The notes under the pieces: generated by a model
What the model was told of the DNA's origin: nothing
The model's database searches: none
The model's input: only the letters and a program-made list of their open reading frames with translations
NCBI GenBank assembly: GCA_045430345.1
Contig: JAILXT010000002.1
Location: forward strand, 1-64,000
DNA length: 64,000 nt
Direction: 5' to 3'
Source: Agarilytica sp045430345
Lineage (GTDB): Bacteria > Pseudomonadota > Gammaproteobacteria > Pseudomonadales > Cellvibrionaceae
Shown here: positions 31,351 to 39,522 of the stretch, piece by piece
How positions within the stretch are numbered: the first letter of the stretch is position 1
How the letters are laid out: every line of letters starts with the position of its first letter
Position numbers and translations under genes: made by a program

Positions 31351-33150
31351 TTATGCGCTGCCCTCCCCATCCGGTTCATCGTGATCTTCTTCAGCGATAA
31401 TACAACGATTGCGTCCTTCATCCTTCGCTTGATACAAGGCTTTATCTGCGCGTTCAAAAACGGATTCTACGCTATCTTCTGCGCTAAAGCTTGCCAAGCC
31501 AAATGAGATTGTGATGTTGACCGGGCTACCTTTAAATTTAAAGGGTGTTTTCCCAATAACCGCTCGCACCTTATCCAATACGGTGAGCGCCTGGCTCTTC
31601 GGAGTTTCAGGCATCAACATGACAAACTCTTCGCCGCCATATCGCGCCACAAAATCCACTTTGCGTAAACGGGTTGAAATCAATTTTGCGATCAGCGTTA
31701 AGACTTTATCGCCCGCTTGGTGACCGTAGGTATCATTAATCGATTTAAAGCGATCGATATCACACACCGCTAATGTGAGCGGCCGACAGTATCGTTTAAA
31801 ACGTTGCAGCTCATGAAAGGCTCGCTCGTTATAAGCTTCGCGATTAGGCAATTCCGTTAAGGGGTCATGCGTCGCGCGATAGCGCTCTTCCTCTAATAGC
31901 TCTTTGGTTTTTTCGGATTCGTTTTCAACGGATTCGACTTTTTGCACCAAAGAACGTAATTGCTCCGTTAACGACGCCGTCGTGCTTTTATTCGAGTGAT
32001 AATCACCTAGGGCTCCCTGAATAACCGTGAGGTGATCCGTCACCGCCATTTTTAGATCGTCGATACTGGTCGTATTCTCCATGTTATTCCGCATCTTATC
32101 GACTTGGTCCGATACGGTATCCGAGAATTTTTCTGAATTCGCCCGATTAATCTCTTCGCTTTCAGAAGCCAAGCCTAGCGCATCACTGATTGCTTTAAGC
32201 TCTTCATTAACGCGTTTAAGGTATTCGCTAAACTCCTGATCGTTTTGCAGGTAACGCAATAATAAAATATCGCGAATATCTTCTAAGGTCACCGCCAGTA
32301 CGTACCAATCCATACCGCGCTGAATACGCAGCTGAACAATATCAATCTTGTGGCGCACGACATCATTGGGCTCTATACGAGAGACAAGGTTTTCCAATGT
32401 CCGTGCGATACGCTGGGAGACTTGCTCGTAGCTATCCTCATCCCCCGCGTTAAACATGGCTTTGCTTGAACTGTCCTCATGAGCGGTGATCAATTCGCCT
32501 TCCTTCGGCGCTATTTCCGTATCAACCTCTTCAAATTGCGGCTCCAGCGCGCCAATTTCTTTCTCTTCCCGCTCGCCTGATTCATTCGGCTCGTCTACCT
32601 CGGGCTCGGCCGGCTCAGGCGCCTCCTCTTCGGGAGTTGCGAGGGTTTTTCCGCCCTTCATACGCTGCCAAAATGAGCTGGGGGGGTTAGCGGCCTCCTC
32701 TAACGCAATCTCTTGAAGCTTTTTAAGTTCTTGGATGACTTCTGGGTAATTTCGATAAGCATCGAGCCGCTTCTTAAGGCCCTTAGAAAAAGACCCAAGG
32801 CTTGTTTTGAGCTGAGGGGGGATTTTCAATTCAGCTAACTGATCCGTCATCGCGCCCACTTGTTTCGCCGCATTCATCGCGGTGACGTGACGGCTATGCT
32901 CAAAATTCGTGGCCGCAGACTGCACCCGCTCCATTTGCTCAAACACCTGCTGACCAGAGGCGCCGCGCATCTTCTCTTTCAATAGGATTAACGACGCATC
33001 CAACTGCTTATCGAGGCCCTGGGCCGCTGAACTTAAATGCGTAATGGTCTTTTTCAGTGCATCTAACTGAAATTTGAACTGTTTTTCGAGTCGTTCTTGC
33101 TCGGCTATCGCGCGGCGATATTTTTCTCGGTAGTTACCAGAGTCGACCAT
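31351..33150 (-). CDS. GGDEF diguanylate cyclase
   Basis: 599 residues, soluble. The N-terminal 100 residues are coiled-coil-like, followed by an acidic Pro/Glu-rich stretch (about 165-225) and a helical regulatory segment. The GGDEF domain (about 420-590) has DPLTELPNREAY, FKSINDTYGHQAGD and RYGGEEFVMLMPET, with the active G-G-E-E-F signature, so it probably makes cyclic di-GMP. No PAS, receiver or membrane segments are seen. The position next to dsbA matches the P. aeruginosa PA5487 gene (DgcH, from memory). Confidence 0.93.
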   Translation of the reverse strand: MVDSGNYREKYRRAIAEQERLEKQFKFQLDALKKTITHLSSAAQGLDKQLDASLILLKEKMRGASGQQVFEQMERVQSAATNFEHSRHVTAMNAAKQVGAMTDQLAELKIPPQLKTSLGSFSKGLKKRLDAYRNYPEVIQELKKLQEIALEEAANPPSSFWQRMKGGKTLATPEEEAPEPAEPEVDEPNESGEREEKEIGALEPQFEEVDTEIAPKEGELITAHEDSSSKAMFNAGDEDSYEQVSQRIARTLENLVSRIEPNDVVRHKIDIVQLRIQRGMDWYVLAVTLEDIRDILLLRYLQNDQEFSEYLKRVNEELKAISDALGLASESEEINRANSEKFSDTVSDQVDKMRNNMENTTSIDDLKMAVTDHLTVIQGALGDYHSNKSTTASLTEQLRSLVQKVESVENESEKTKELLEEERYRATHDPLTELPNREAYNERAFHELQRFKRYCRPLTLAVCDIDRFKSINDTYGHQAGDKVLTLIAKLISTRLRKVDFVARYGGEEFVMLMPETPKSQALTVLDKVRAVIGKTPFKFKGSPVNITISFGLASFSAEDSVESVFERADKALYQAKDEGRNRCIIAEEDHDEPDGEGSA

Positions 33151-33264
33151 GACGTCTCCTGAGGAGTCAAAGTGGGCAAAGAGCGTATAAAGAATAAAGA
33201 GGGTTTTTCATGTCAAAAAGTATAGACTTTTTAACAGCAAATACCTGCCATAAACGTCGGGCAC

Positions 33265-33291
33265 AAAAAACGCGGCCTATAGCCGCGTTTT
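33265..33291 (-). terminator. dsbA terminator
   Basis: AAACGCGGC and GCCGCGTTT form a 9-bp stem with a CTATA loop, followed on the minus strand by six T. It lies about 24 bases after the dsbA stop. Confidence 0.85.
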
Positions 33292-33314
33292 AGAACCAAC
33301 ATGTGTCTTATCGC

Positions 33315-33962
33315 TTATTTTGCTGCGCGCTCTGCACGCACCTTCGCAACTAAGAAATCAACCACTTTCAGCATACCTTCATGGCCCATCTGTTTCGTTG
33401 CTGCAACCGTGAAGCGACCATCGACGATCATTTGAGGAGTGCCTGTCACTTTCATGTTACGCGTTCGTGCGTCAGCTTGCTGTACCTTGGATGACACACC
33501 AAAGGAGTTGAAAGTCTTTTTGAACTTCTCTTTCTCGACACCAAGCTCTTCAAAAATAGCGGCAACTGCACCTTCCGAGGCTAACTTGTTCTTCTCTTTG
33601 TGGATTGCGGCAAATACTCGCGCATCCACTTCGTGCTGCATACCCAGTGCTTGGCCGGTGTACATAATGCGCGCAAGCATCTGCATAGAAGGGCGCCAGA
33701 TCACAGGCAATTTCACCAATGCGACATCTTCAGGAAGGCCCTTTTCCCAGGCATGAATACGCGGCTCAAAGTTATAACAGTGACCACAGGTGTATGAGAA
33801 CGCTTCCGTGACTTCAATTTTACCGGGCGTTATGGTGCGGACTGGCTTAGGAAGGACTTTATATTCTTTGCCTTCGGTATATTTTGCCGGTGCAGCTTCT
33901 TGAGCACATGCGCCCAAGGCCACAACAAATCCAAGTACAAGGGTAAGTATTCGCATCTTCAA
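33315..33962 (-). CDS. dsbA: Thiol:disulfide oxidoreductase DsbA
   Basis: 215 residues. Signal peptide 1-18, active site C59-G-H-C62 in Y-T-C-G-H-C-Y-N-F-E, and cis-Pro loop G-T-P-Q: a periplasmic oxidase that forms disulfides. The N-terminal signal ends L-G-A-C-A-Q, which fits a lipobox, so this DsbA might be lipid-anchored, which is unusual for the family. The cytochrome c4 gene lies upstream in the same direction. Several exported two-Cys cassette proteins in this window would be natural substrates. Confidence 0.93.
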   Translation of the reverse strand: MKMRILTLVLGFVVALGACAQEAAPAKYTEGKEYKVLPKPVRTITPGKIEVTEAFSYTCGHCYNFEPRIHAWEKGLPEDVALVKLPVIWRPSMQMLARIMYTGQALGMQHEVDARVFAAIHKEKNKLASEGAVAAIFEELGVEKEKFKKTFNSFGVSSKVQQADARTRNMKVTGTPQMIVDGRFTVAATKQMGHEGMLKVVDFLVAKVRAERAAK

Positions 33963-34035
33963 CTCCTTAGTGTAGGTGTTATCGTTATTGGAGAGGCCCA
34001 GAATACAAATGTATTGATGAACCTCTGCTGAAGAG

Positions 34036-34072
34036 AGGTTTTAGCCCACGCAATCGCGAGACGCTAAAACCT
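34036..34072 (-). other. Hairpin after cytochrome c4
   Basis: A 10-bp perfect stem (AGGTTTTAGC/GCTAAAACCT) with a 17-base loop lies between the cytochrome c4 stop and dsbA. There is no T tract, so it may attenuate, stabilise or process the transcript and not end it. Confidence 0.45.
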
Positions 34073-34104
34073 TGGCTAGGCCTTACGACCTAAGAATAGA
34101 GGAA

Positions 34105-34779
34105 CTAGTTCAATCCAGAAATGAAGTTAGATACCGCGATGATTTCAGCATCCGTCATTCTAGACGCTACATCACGCATAACTGAACCATCTGCGTCGTT
34201 AGTACGGTCGCCCGCACGGAATGCGCGTAGCTGCTTCTCGATGTAGTCAGCATGTTGGCCGCCGATACGCGGGAAGCCAGCAGGCGCATTACCCAATCCA
34301 CGAGGTGAGTGGCAGCCAGTACATGCCGCTACGCCGGTCTCAAGGTTACCTGCCCGGTACACTTGGGCGCCTAGCTTCAGGCCGTCTACCTTCGCACCAG
34401 AGTTGACTTGAACTTGAATTTCTTTCGCGCCAGAAAGCTGTAATGACTGAGCCGCGTAATATGAGGCTAGATCCAATAACTCTTGATCACTCTTAGAATC
34501 AAGTAGGCCAGCCATCTCGTTAATTTTACGTGAAGGGGCTTTTGGGTTTTTACCATCGCCGTTTTGGATATCGAGAAGCTGCTTCAACAAGTATTTCTCA
34601 CCCAAGCCAGCAATCTTAGGGAACATAGCTGTTGCGCTATTACCGTTTTCGCCGTGACACGCCACGCACTCTGCTTTTGCGATCTTTTCGCCGTTGCTGA
34701 TGTCTCCGCCAGCAGTGGCTCCAAATGACAAGCCGATAAGGCTCACGCTAAGAAAAGATTTTAAAACTAGGTTCTTCAT
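34105..34779 (-). CDS. Cytochrome c4 (di-haem)
   Basis: 224 residues. Signal peptide 1-24 and two haem c motifs, C-V-A-C-H (38-42) and C-T-G-C-H in the second half, each followed by a Met-bearing segment. This is the standard two-domain c4 arrangement of about 20 kDa. A periplasmic electron carrier toward terminal oxidases. The order with dsbA, engB and polA is that of Pseudomonas. Confidence 0.95.
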   Translation of the reverse strand: MKNLVLKSFLSVSLIGLSFGATAGGDISNGEKIAKAECVACHGENGNSATAMFPKIAGLGEKYLLKQLLDIQNGDGKNPKAPSRKINEMAGLLDSKSDQELLDLASYYAAQSLQLSGAKEIQVQVNSGAKVDGLKLGAQVYRAGNLETGVAACTGCHSPRGLGNAPAGFPRIGGQHADYIEKQLRAFRAGDRTNDADGSVMRDVASRMTDAEIIAVSNFISGLN

Positions 34780-34960
34780 CGATTTTTCCGTATTATTTTT
34801 CAGCTGATACAGTTCAGATTTATTAGAGGCTGGCAGCTAGAGTGTAGCAAAGCCGCAAAAGCCGCCCAAAAAAGTAGCGGCATTATAACGGCTCATATAG
34901 GGGCTGTCCCTCTTTAAATGCCCTGTCTTACAACCACACCCAAAGACTTGTTCATATTTT

Positions 34961-35608
34961 ATGCAGGAAATTAACTTTCAAAGCGCGAAATTTTTAACCG
35001 CCGCCCCCACACTGCGTCAATGCCCAGCGGAAACCGGCGCAGAGGTCGCCTTTGCTGGCCGCTCTAACGCAGGAAAATCCAGCGCAATCAACACGCTGAC
35101 CAACAACAAAAAGCTCGCCAGAACCAGTAAAACCCCTGGCCGCACCCAGCTGATCAACTACTTCGACCTTCAAAACGACGCCAATATTCGCTTAGTGGAT
35201 CTACCCGGCTACGGCTACGCCAAAGTCCCCCCCAAGGTTAAAGAGGAATGGCAGAAGCACCTTTCTGAGTACCTGCGCAATCGCAAGACCCTCAAAGGCC
35301 TCATCCTCATGATGGATATCCGACATCCGATGCAGGAGTTCGACACCATGATGATCAACTGGGCTGTGGAAGCCGAGATGCCCGTCCATGCCTTGCTGAC
35401 GAAATGCGATAAGCTAAAACGCGGCGCAGCGAGAAGTACGCTACTCAAGCTACGCCAACATATCCAAGAGTCTGAAGTAGACGACCTCGTCTCTGCGCAG
35501 CTTTTCTCTTCTCTGAAAAATGAAGGCGTAGGAGAGCTCAGAACACTGCTCACCGACTGGTTGAGAAGTGATGAAGAACCCGAAATCATTACCGAAACCG
35601 AGAAATAG
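34961..35608 (+). CDS. engB: Ribosome biogenesis GTPase EngB (YihA/YsxC)
   Basis: 215 residues. G1 AGRSNAGKSSAIN, G2 TSKTPGRTQLINYF, G3 DLPGYGYAKV, G4 TKCDKL (here L-L-T-K-C-D-K) and a G5-like S-S-L. It acts in assembly of the large ribosomal subunit. It is convergent with polA across a 434-base gap that holds the candidate small RNAs. Confidence 0.96.
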   Translation: MQEINFQSAKFLTAAPTLRQCPAETGAEVAFAGRSNAGKSSAINTLTNNKKLARTSKTPGRTQLINYFDLQNDANIRLVDLPGYGYAKVPPKVKEEWQKHLSEYLRNRKTLKGLILMMDIRHPMQEFDTMMINWAVEAEMPVHALLTKCDKLKRGAARSTLLKLRQHIQESEVDDLVSAQLFSSLKNEGVGELRTLLTDWLRSDEEPEIITETEK

Positions 35609-35646
35609 GACACTCAGCCCTATTCCCCCCATACGCATACTCCCAT

Positions 35647-35727
35647 AAAAAAAAGCCCGTAGGCCTTGGGGCAACCTACGGGCTTCAATCTGATGCTCTC
35701 TACATAGCGTTAAAGAACATCAAAGGG
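35647..35727 (-). ncRNA. Candidate small RNA 2 (engB-polA gap)
   Basis: A minus-strand unit of about 80 bases, bounded by a promoter-like pair and a strong terminator. Upstream, GGAACG (35757-35762) and TCATAC (35734-35739), 17 bases apart, resemble a sigma-E/AlgU promoter. At its 3' end GCCCGTAGG/CCTACGGGC (35655-35663 and 35675-35683) is followed by eight T. In between, GATG-TCT and AGA-GCATC arms can form a hairpin. No reading frame is credible. The start point is inferred. Confidence 0.55.
35655..35683 (-). terminator. Terminator of candidate small RNA 2
   Basis: A 9-bp GC-rich perfect stem with an 11-base loop, followed on the minus strand by eight T. The orientation excludes a role as a T-tract terminator for engB. 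Confidence 0.88.
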
Positions 35728-35733
35728 CATAAG

Positions 35734-35762
35734 GTATGACACAGTTCACACACAATCGTTCC
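35734..35762 (-). promoter_or_regulatory. Sigma-E/AlgU-like promoter of candidate small RNA 2
   Basis: Minus strand GGAACG, 17 bases, TCATAC, with the CTGTGTCATA block shared with the first unit. Confidence 0.42.
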
Positions 35763-35804
35763 AAACTTGCCCGTACTCAATAACCGTAAAACCCTAGAAA
35801 AGAC

Positions 35805-35921
35805 AAAAAAAAGCCCTGGCTAGCAATCGCTACCAGGGCAAGTTATCTGCTTTGGGGGAAAACAACATCAACTAACATTTCATATGGAGAAAACTGGTGT
35901 GCATCAGCAGGTTTCTCGTTA
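35805..35921 (-). ncRNA. Candidate small RNA 1 (Spot 42/ErsA locus)
   Basis: A minus-strand unit of about 117 bases directly downstream of polA. Upstream, GAACTC (35950-35955) and TCATAA (35928-35933) are 16 bases apart, close to a sigma-E/AlgU promoter (GAACTT-N16-TCTGA). The 3' end is GCCCTGG-TAGC/GCTA-CCAGGGC followed by eight T. This is the position of Spot 42 in enterobacteria and, from memory, of the sigma-22-dependent ErsA in Pseudomonas. A U-rich middle (GTTGATGTTGTTTTCC) could bind Hfq or target RNAs. Confidence 0.65.
35813..35839 (-). terminator. Terminator of candidate small RNA 1 / polA
   Basis: A 7-bp GCCCTGG/CCAGGGC stem extended by TAGC/GCTA with a one-base bulge, followed on the minus strand by eight T. 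Confidence 0.88.
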
Positions 35922-35927
35922 CGCTAC

Positions 35928-35955
35928 TTATGACACAGCTCCTACGAGAGAGTTC
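35928..35955 (-). promoter_or_regulatory. Sigma-E/AlgU-like promoter of candidate small RNA 1
   Basis: Minus strand GAACTC, 16 bases, TCATAA. The second unit has the same kind of pair with an identical CTGTGTCATA around the -10, which strengthens both. Confidence 0.5.
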
Positions 35956-36042
35956 AATAGATTTTAAAAAAATCACGAGATTCTCACATAAACGGATCAA
36001 AACCCCCGCTAATGACGCGAAAAGCCTCTTCAACACGTAACA

Positions 36043-38757
36043 CTAATGCGCCTCATCCCAGTTATCACCAATACCCGCTTCTACCAACAATGGAACAGTC
36101 AGCTCAACCGCAGACGACATGAGTTCACAGATTTTTGGCTGTAGCGTCTCCACTTGATCGACGGCAAGCTCAAATACCAATTCATCGTGCACCTGCATAA
36201 TCATTTTTCCGTCGATATCTTCTGCCATCATCCAGTTATCTACGTCAATCATCGCGCGCTTAATAATGTCGGCGGCACTGCCTTGCATCGGCGCATTAAT
36301 CGCCGTACGCTCCGCGGCTTGCCTACGCATAAAATTACTTGAGTTGATGTCAGCCAAATACAAACGGCGGCCTAAGATCGTTTCGACATAGCCTTGCTCG
36401 GCGGCTTCTTTGCGAATATTTTCCATATATTCAGCAACGCCAGGGTAACGTTCAAAATAGGTATCGATATAACGCTGCGCGTCTTTACGGCCAATGTTTA
36501 ATTGCTTAGCCAGGCCAAAAGCCGACATGCCATAAATGAGCCCAAAGTTAATTGCTTTTGCGCTGCGACGCTGTTCAGGGCTGACGCGATCCAACGGCTC
36601 TTCAAATACTTCTGCGGCCGTTGCTGCGTGAATATCCAAACCTTTTGAAAAGGCTTCACACAAATTTTTGTCGCCCGAAAGATGCGCCATAATACGCAGT
36701 TCAATCTGCGAATAATCCGCCGCTAACACTTTGTAGCCGTCAGGCGCGATAAAGGCTTGGCGCACACGACGCCCTGCTTCTGTTTTAATGGGGATGTTTT
36801 GTAAGTTCGGATCGGTTGAAGAGAGGCGACCTGTTGCGGTAATTGCTTGATGATAGGAGGTATGCAATCGTCCTGTTGCCGGGTTAACCAATGTCGGTAA
36901 TTTATCCGTATAAGTCGATTTTAGTTTTGCCAAACCACGATATTCTAGCAACAGTTTTGGCAAAGGGTAATCCAGCGCAAGCTCTTGCAACACTTCTTCA
37001 GCGGTGGAAGGTGTTTTTGATTTCGTCTTCTTGATAACGGGCAAGCCTAATTTTTCAAATAGAATTTTCCCGAGTTGTTTTGGCGAACTTAAATTAAATT
37101 CTTCGCCCGCCATTCCGTAAACTTCTTGTTCTAATTCCGTAATGCGCGTTTGATGTTCGTGGCTTTGCTCACCCAGTATTTTTGCATCTAGCAATGCGCC
37201 GTTACGCTCTACTTTGGATAGTACGGGCACCAACGGCATTTCAACATCTTCAAATATTTTTTTCGGACCGGCTTCTTCGAATTCAGAAATTAAACGCTGA
37301 TGTAAACGCAGGGTGATATCGGCATCTTCTGCAGCATAAGGTGCGGCTTCTTCTAATCGAATTTGATTAAAGGTTAATTGTTTTGCGCCTTTGCCGGCGA
37401 TATCTTCGAAATGAATCGTGCTCTCACCAAGATAAGCCAGCGCTAGGCTGTCCATATCATGACGGGTGGCCGTGGAATTATGAACATAGGATTCCAACAT
37501 GGTATCGAAGGCGATACCGCGTAACTGGATGCCATGATTCACTAAAACATTGGCATCGTATTTTAAATTTTGCCCTACTTTTAAATGGCGCTCACTTTCT
37601 AGTAGCGGCTTAAGCTTGCCCAAAACAAATGCTTCGCTAAGTTGGTCCGGCGCATCTAAATAGTCGTGCCCAAATGGTACATACGCGGCTTTTCCTGGCT
37701 CAACACAAAACGACACGCCTACCACGCGGGCTTCCATATAGTTGAGGCTGGTAGTTTCGGTATCGAATGCGAATAATTCTGCAGACTCCAACACAGTCAG
37801 CCAGTCATTAAACGCCGACTCGTCCAACACACACTCATAGTCTTTTTCCACCGGTGCAGCGTCTACTTTCGCGATCGGTGCGGCACTGCCTAAATCTTCT
37901 AACCAGCCTCTAAACTCCATATCGCCATACAGCTCACGCAAACGCTCTTCATCTGGATCAGCATGGGCGAGCTTGTCGGAGGCTACATCTAGCTCAACGT
38001 CAGTTTTAATCGTCGCCAAGGTATAGGATAAATCGGCCAGTTCTTTATTCGCTTCCAACTTGGGCGCCATCGTCTTTGCGCCACGGAAGGTTAAGGTCGC
38101 GACCTGATCGAGCTTTTGATAAATCTCTTCGATTCCCCCTAGGCCTTGAATCAACGCCAGGGCGGTCTTTTTACCAACACCTGGCACACCGGGAATGTTA
38201 TCCGAGGAATCCCCCATCAGCGCTAAGTAGTCAATAATGTATTTCGGGGGGATACCGAACTTTTCTTCCACCCCGGCAACATCCAAAGTGGTGTTATCCA
38301 TGGTATTCACCAGGGTGACGTTATCTGTCACCAACTGGGCAATATCTTTATCTCCTGTTGAGATCAATACGCTCTGGCCTTTTGCGTCGGCCTCCCGCGC
38401 TAAGGTGCCAATCACATCATCCGCCTCAACCCCGGGCACGATCAGCATCGGCAGCCCCATGTGACGAATTATCTCGTGGAGCGGTGCTATCTGCTCTCTC
38501 AGATCGTCTGGCATCGGTGGACGATTCGCTTTGTATTCAGAATACATATCATCGCGGAAGGTCTTACCCTTGGCATCGAACACGACTGTAATACAGCTCT
38601 CTGGGTAATCCTTAATAAGGCGTCGAATCATATTCACCACGCCTTTAACAGCCCCAGTCGGCTGTCCTTTCGAGTTCACAAGTGGCGGCAGGGCGTGAAA
38701 TGCGCGATAGAGATAGGAGGAACCATCTACAAGCACGAGAGCAGGGGTCTTCGTCAT
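36043..38757 (-). CDS. polA: DNA polymerase I
   Basis: 904 residues with all three domains. The 5'-3' exonuclease (about 1-290) has LVDGSSYLYRAFHALP and GDKDIAQLV. The 3'-5' proofreading domain (about 310-500) keeps the D-x-E (FDTETTSL) and D-A-D-I-T-L. The polymerase domain (about 520-904) has LAADYSQIELRIMAHLS, RRSAKAINFGLIYG and MQVHDELVFE. It fills gaps in repair and removes RNA primers. The two candidate small RNA units follow on the same strand. Confidence 0.98.
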   Translation of the reverse strand: MTKTPALVLVDGSSYLYRAFHALPPLVNSKGQPTGAVKGVVNMIRRLIKDYPESCITVVFDAKGKTFRDDMYSEYKANRPPMPDDLREQIAPLHEIIRHMGLPMLIVPGVEADDVIGTLAREADAKGQSVLISTGDKDIAQLVTDNVTLVNTMDNTTLDVAGVEEKFGIPPKYIIDYLALMGDSSDNIPGVPGVGKKTALALIQGLGGIEEIYQKLDQVATLTFRGAKTMAPKLEANKELADLSYTLATIKTDVELDVASDKLAHADPDEERLRELYGDMEFRGWLEDLGSAAPIAKVDAAPVEKDYECVLDESAFNDWLTVLESAELFAFDTETTSLNYMEARVVGVSFCVEPGKAAYVPFGHDYLDAPDQLSEAFVLGKLKPLLESERHLKVGQNLKYDANVLVNHGIQLRGIAFDTMLESYVHNSTATRHDMDSLALAYLGESTIHFEDIAGKGAKQLTFNQIRLEEAAPYAAEDADITLRLHQRLISEFEEAGPKKIFEDVEMPLVPVLSKVERNGALLDAKILGEQSHEHQTRITELEQEVYGMAGEEFNLSSPKQLGKILFEKLGLPVIKKTKSKTPSTAEEVLQELALDYPLPKLLLEYRGLAKLKSTYTDKLPTLVNPATGRLHTSYHQAITATGRLSSTDPNLQNIPIKTEAGRRVRQAFIAPDGYKVLAADYSQIELRIMAHLSGDKNLCEAFSKGLDIHAATAAEVFEEPLDRVSPEQRRSAKAINFGLIYGMSAFGLAKQLNIGRKDAQRYIDTYFERYPGVAEYMENIRKEAAEQGYVETILGRRLYLADINSSNFMRRQAAERTAINAPMQGSAADIIKRAMIDVDNWMMAEDIDGKMIMQVHDELVFELAVDQVETLQPKICELMSSAVELTVPLLVEAGIGDNWDEAH

Positions 38758-39055
38758 GTTAGCTGTCTTTTATCTGTGATTTTGGAGGCCGCTTAGGATA
38801 CAGCAAAGCCACCTGAAATTATTCTTTAAGCGTGAGACATTCATGAGCCGAACAAAGTGTTACCTGCAATATTGGCGGGTAACACTTCATTCGTTCTTAT
38901 ATTCTTTAGTTGCGACAACGACGCTCATGTTATTACCCAAAGGCATTATATATATCAAAATGTCGTCATAATTAGATCAAAACATACTAAAACTATATTT
39001 ATTTCACATTTTTTAACCAAAAAACTCATTCTGCATTGCACAAAACAGATCTTAT

Positions 39056-39110
39056 TGTTACCTTACGTAACGCAAAGTAACGCTTTGCACTGAAGACCAA
39101 ATAATTGGTC
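39056..39110. promoter_or_regulatory. Cluster of three short inverted repeats
   Basis: GTTAC-CTTAC-GTAAC, GCAAAG-TAACG-CTTTGC (39072-39088) and GACCAA-ATAA-TTGGTC (39095-39110) follow one another in the 390-base gap before the 39148 gene. They look like operator sites or a structured 5' leader. The rest of the gap is AT-rich and has no gene. Confidence 0.45.
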
Positions 39111-39147
39111 ATTCGGTATCAACTTTAACTTTATTAGGAGACTAATC

Positions 39148-39456
39148 ATGAACAAAGCATGGCTATTATTACTTGCCGTTTCGCTTCATGGTGTTGCCGG
39201 TGAAGTTGGTGCCCAAAATCCTCAGTCACTCACTGGGGACACAGGCGCCAGCACAAGCTTGGCGGCAGTACCATACAACGCCCAACCAGCGGGCCCCGCT
39301 ATGGTTACAGAAGCAAATTTGCAAGATTTTGAGATACAGATTTCTAAGCAGGACGCTCGTATGAGCCAAGAGCTAGAGGTCATTATTTCGGAGAAAGTAG
39401 ATTACTTACTTGATGGTTACCATCAGCCGCTACTTGTCTCAACCGGGCACTTTTAA
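39148..39456 (+). CDS. Small exported protein, unknown, 102 aa
   Basis: 102 residues with a signal peptide (1-22, cleavage near V-G-A-Q). The mature chain is polar, without Cys, with Q-N-P-Q-S-L-T-G-D-T-G near its N-terminus and an acidic amphipathic segment later. TTAGGAG precedes the ATG at good spacing, and a strong terminator follows, so it is a monocistronic gene behind a 390-base upstream region with inverted repeats. No family recognised. Confidence 0.75.
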   Translation: MNKAWLLLLAVSLHGVAGEVGAQNPQSLTGDTGASTSLAAVPYNAQPAGPAMVTEANLQDFEIQISKQDARMSQELEVIISEKVDYLLDGYHQPLLVSTGHF

Positions 39457-39489
39457 GTGACTCCTCGGGCAGCTAACACTGCCTTTGAT

Positions 39490-39522
39490 GCCAGCTATCA
39501 CCTGCGTGATAGCTGGCTTTTT
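39490..39522 (+). terminator. Terminator after the small exported gene
   Basis: GCCAGCTATCA and TGATAGCTGGC form an 11-bp perfect stem with a CCTGCG loop followed by five T. The T tract abuts the znuA stop. Confidence 0.92.
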
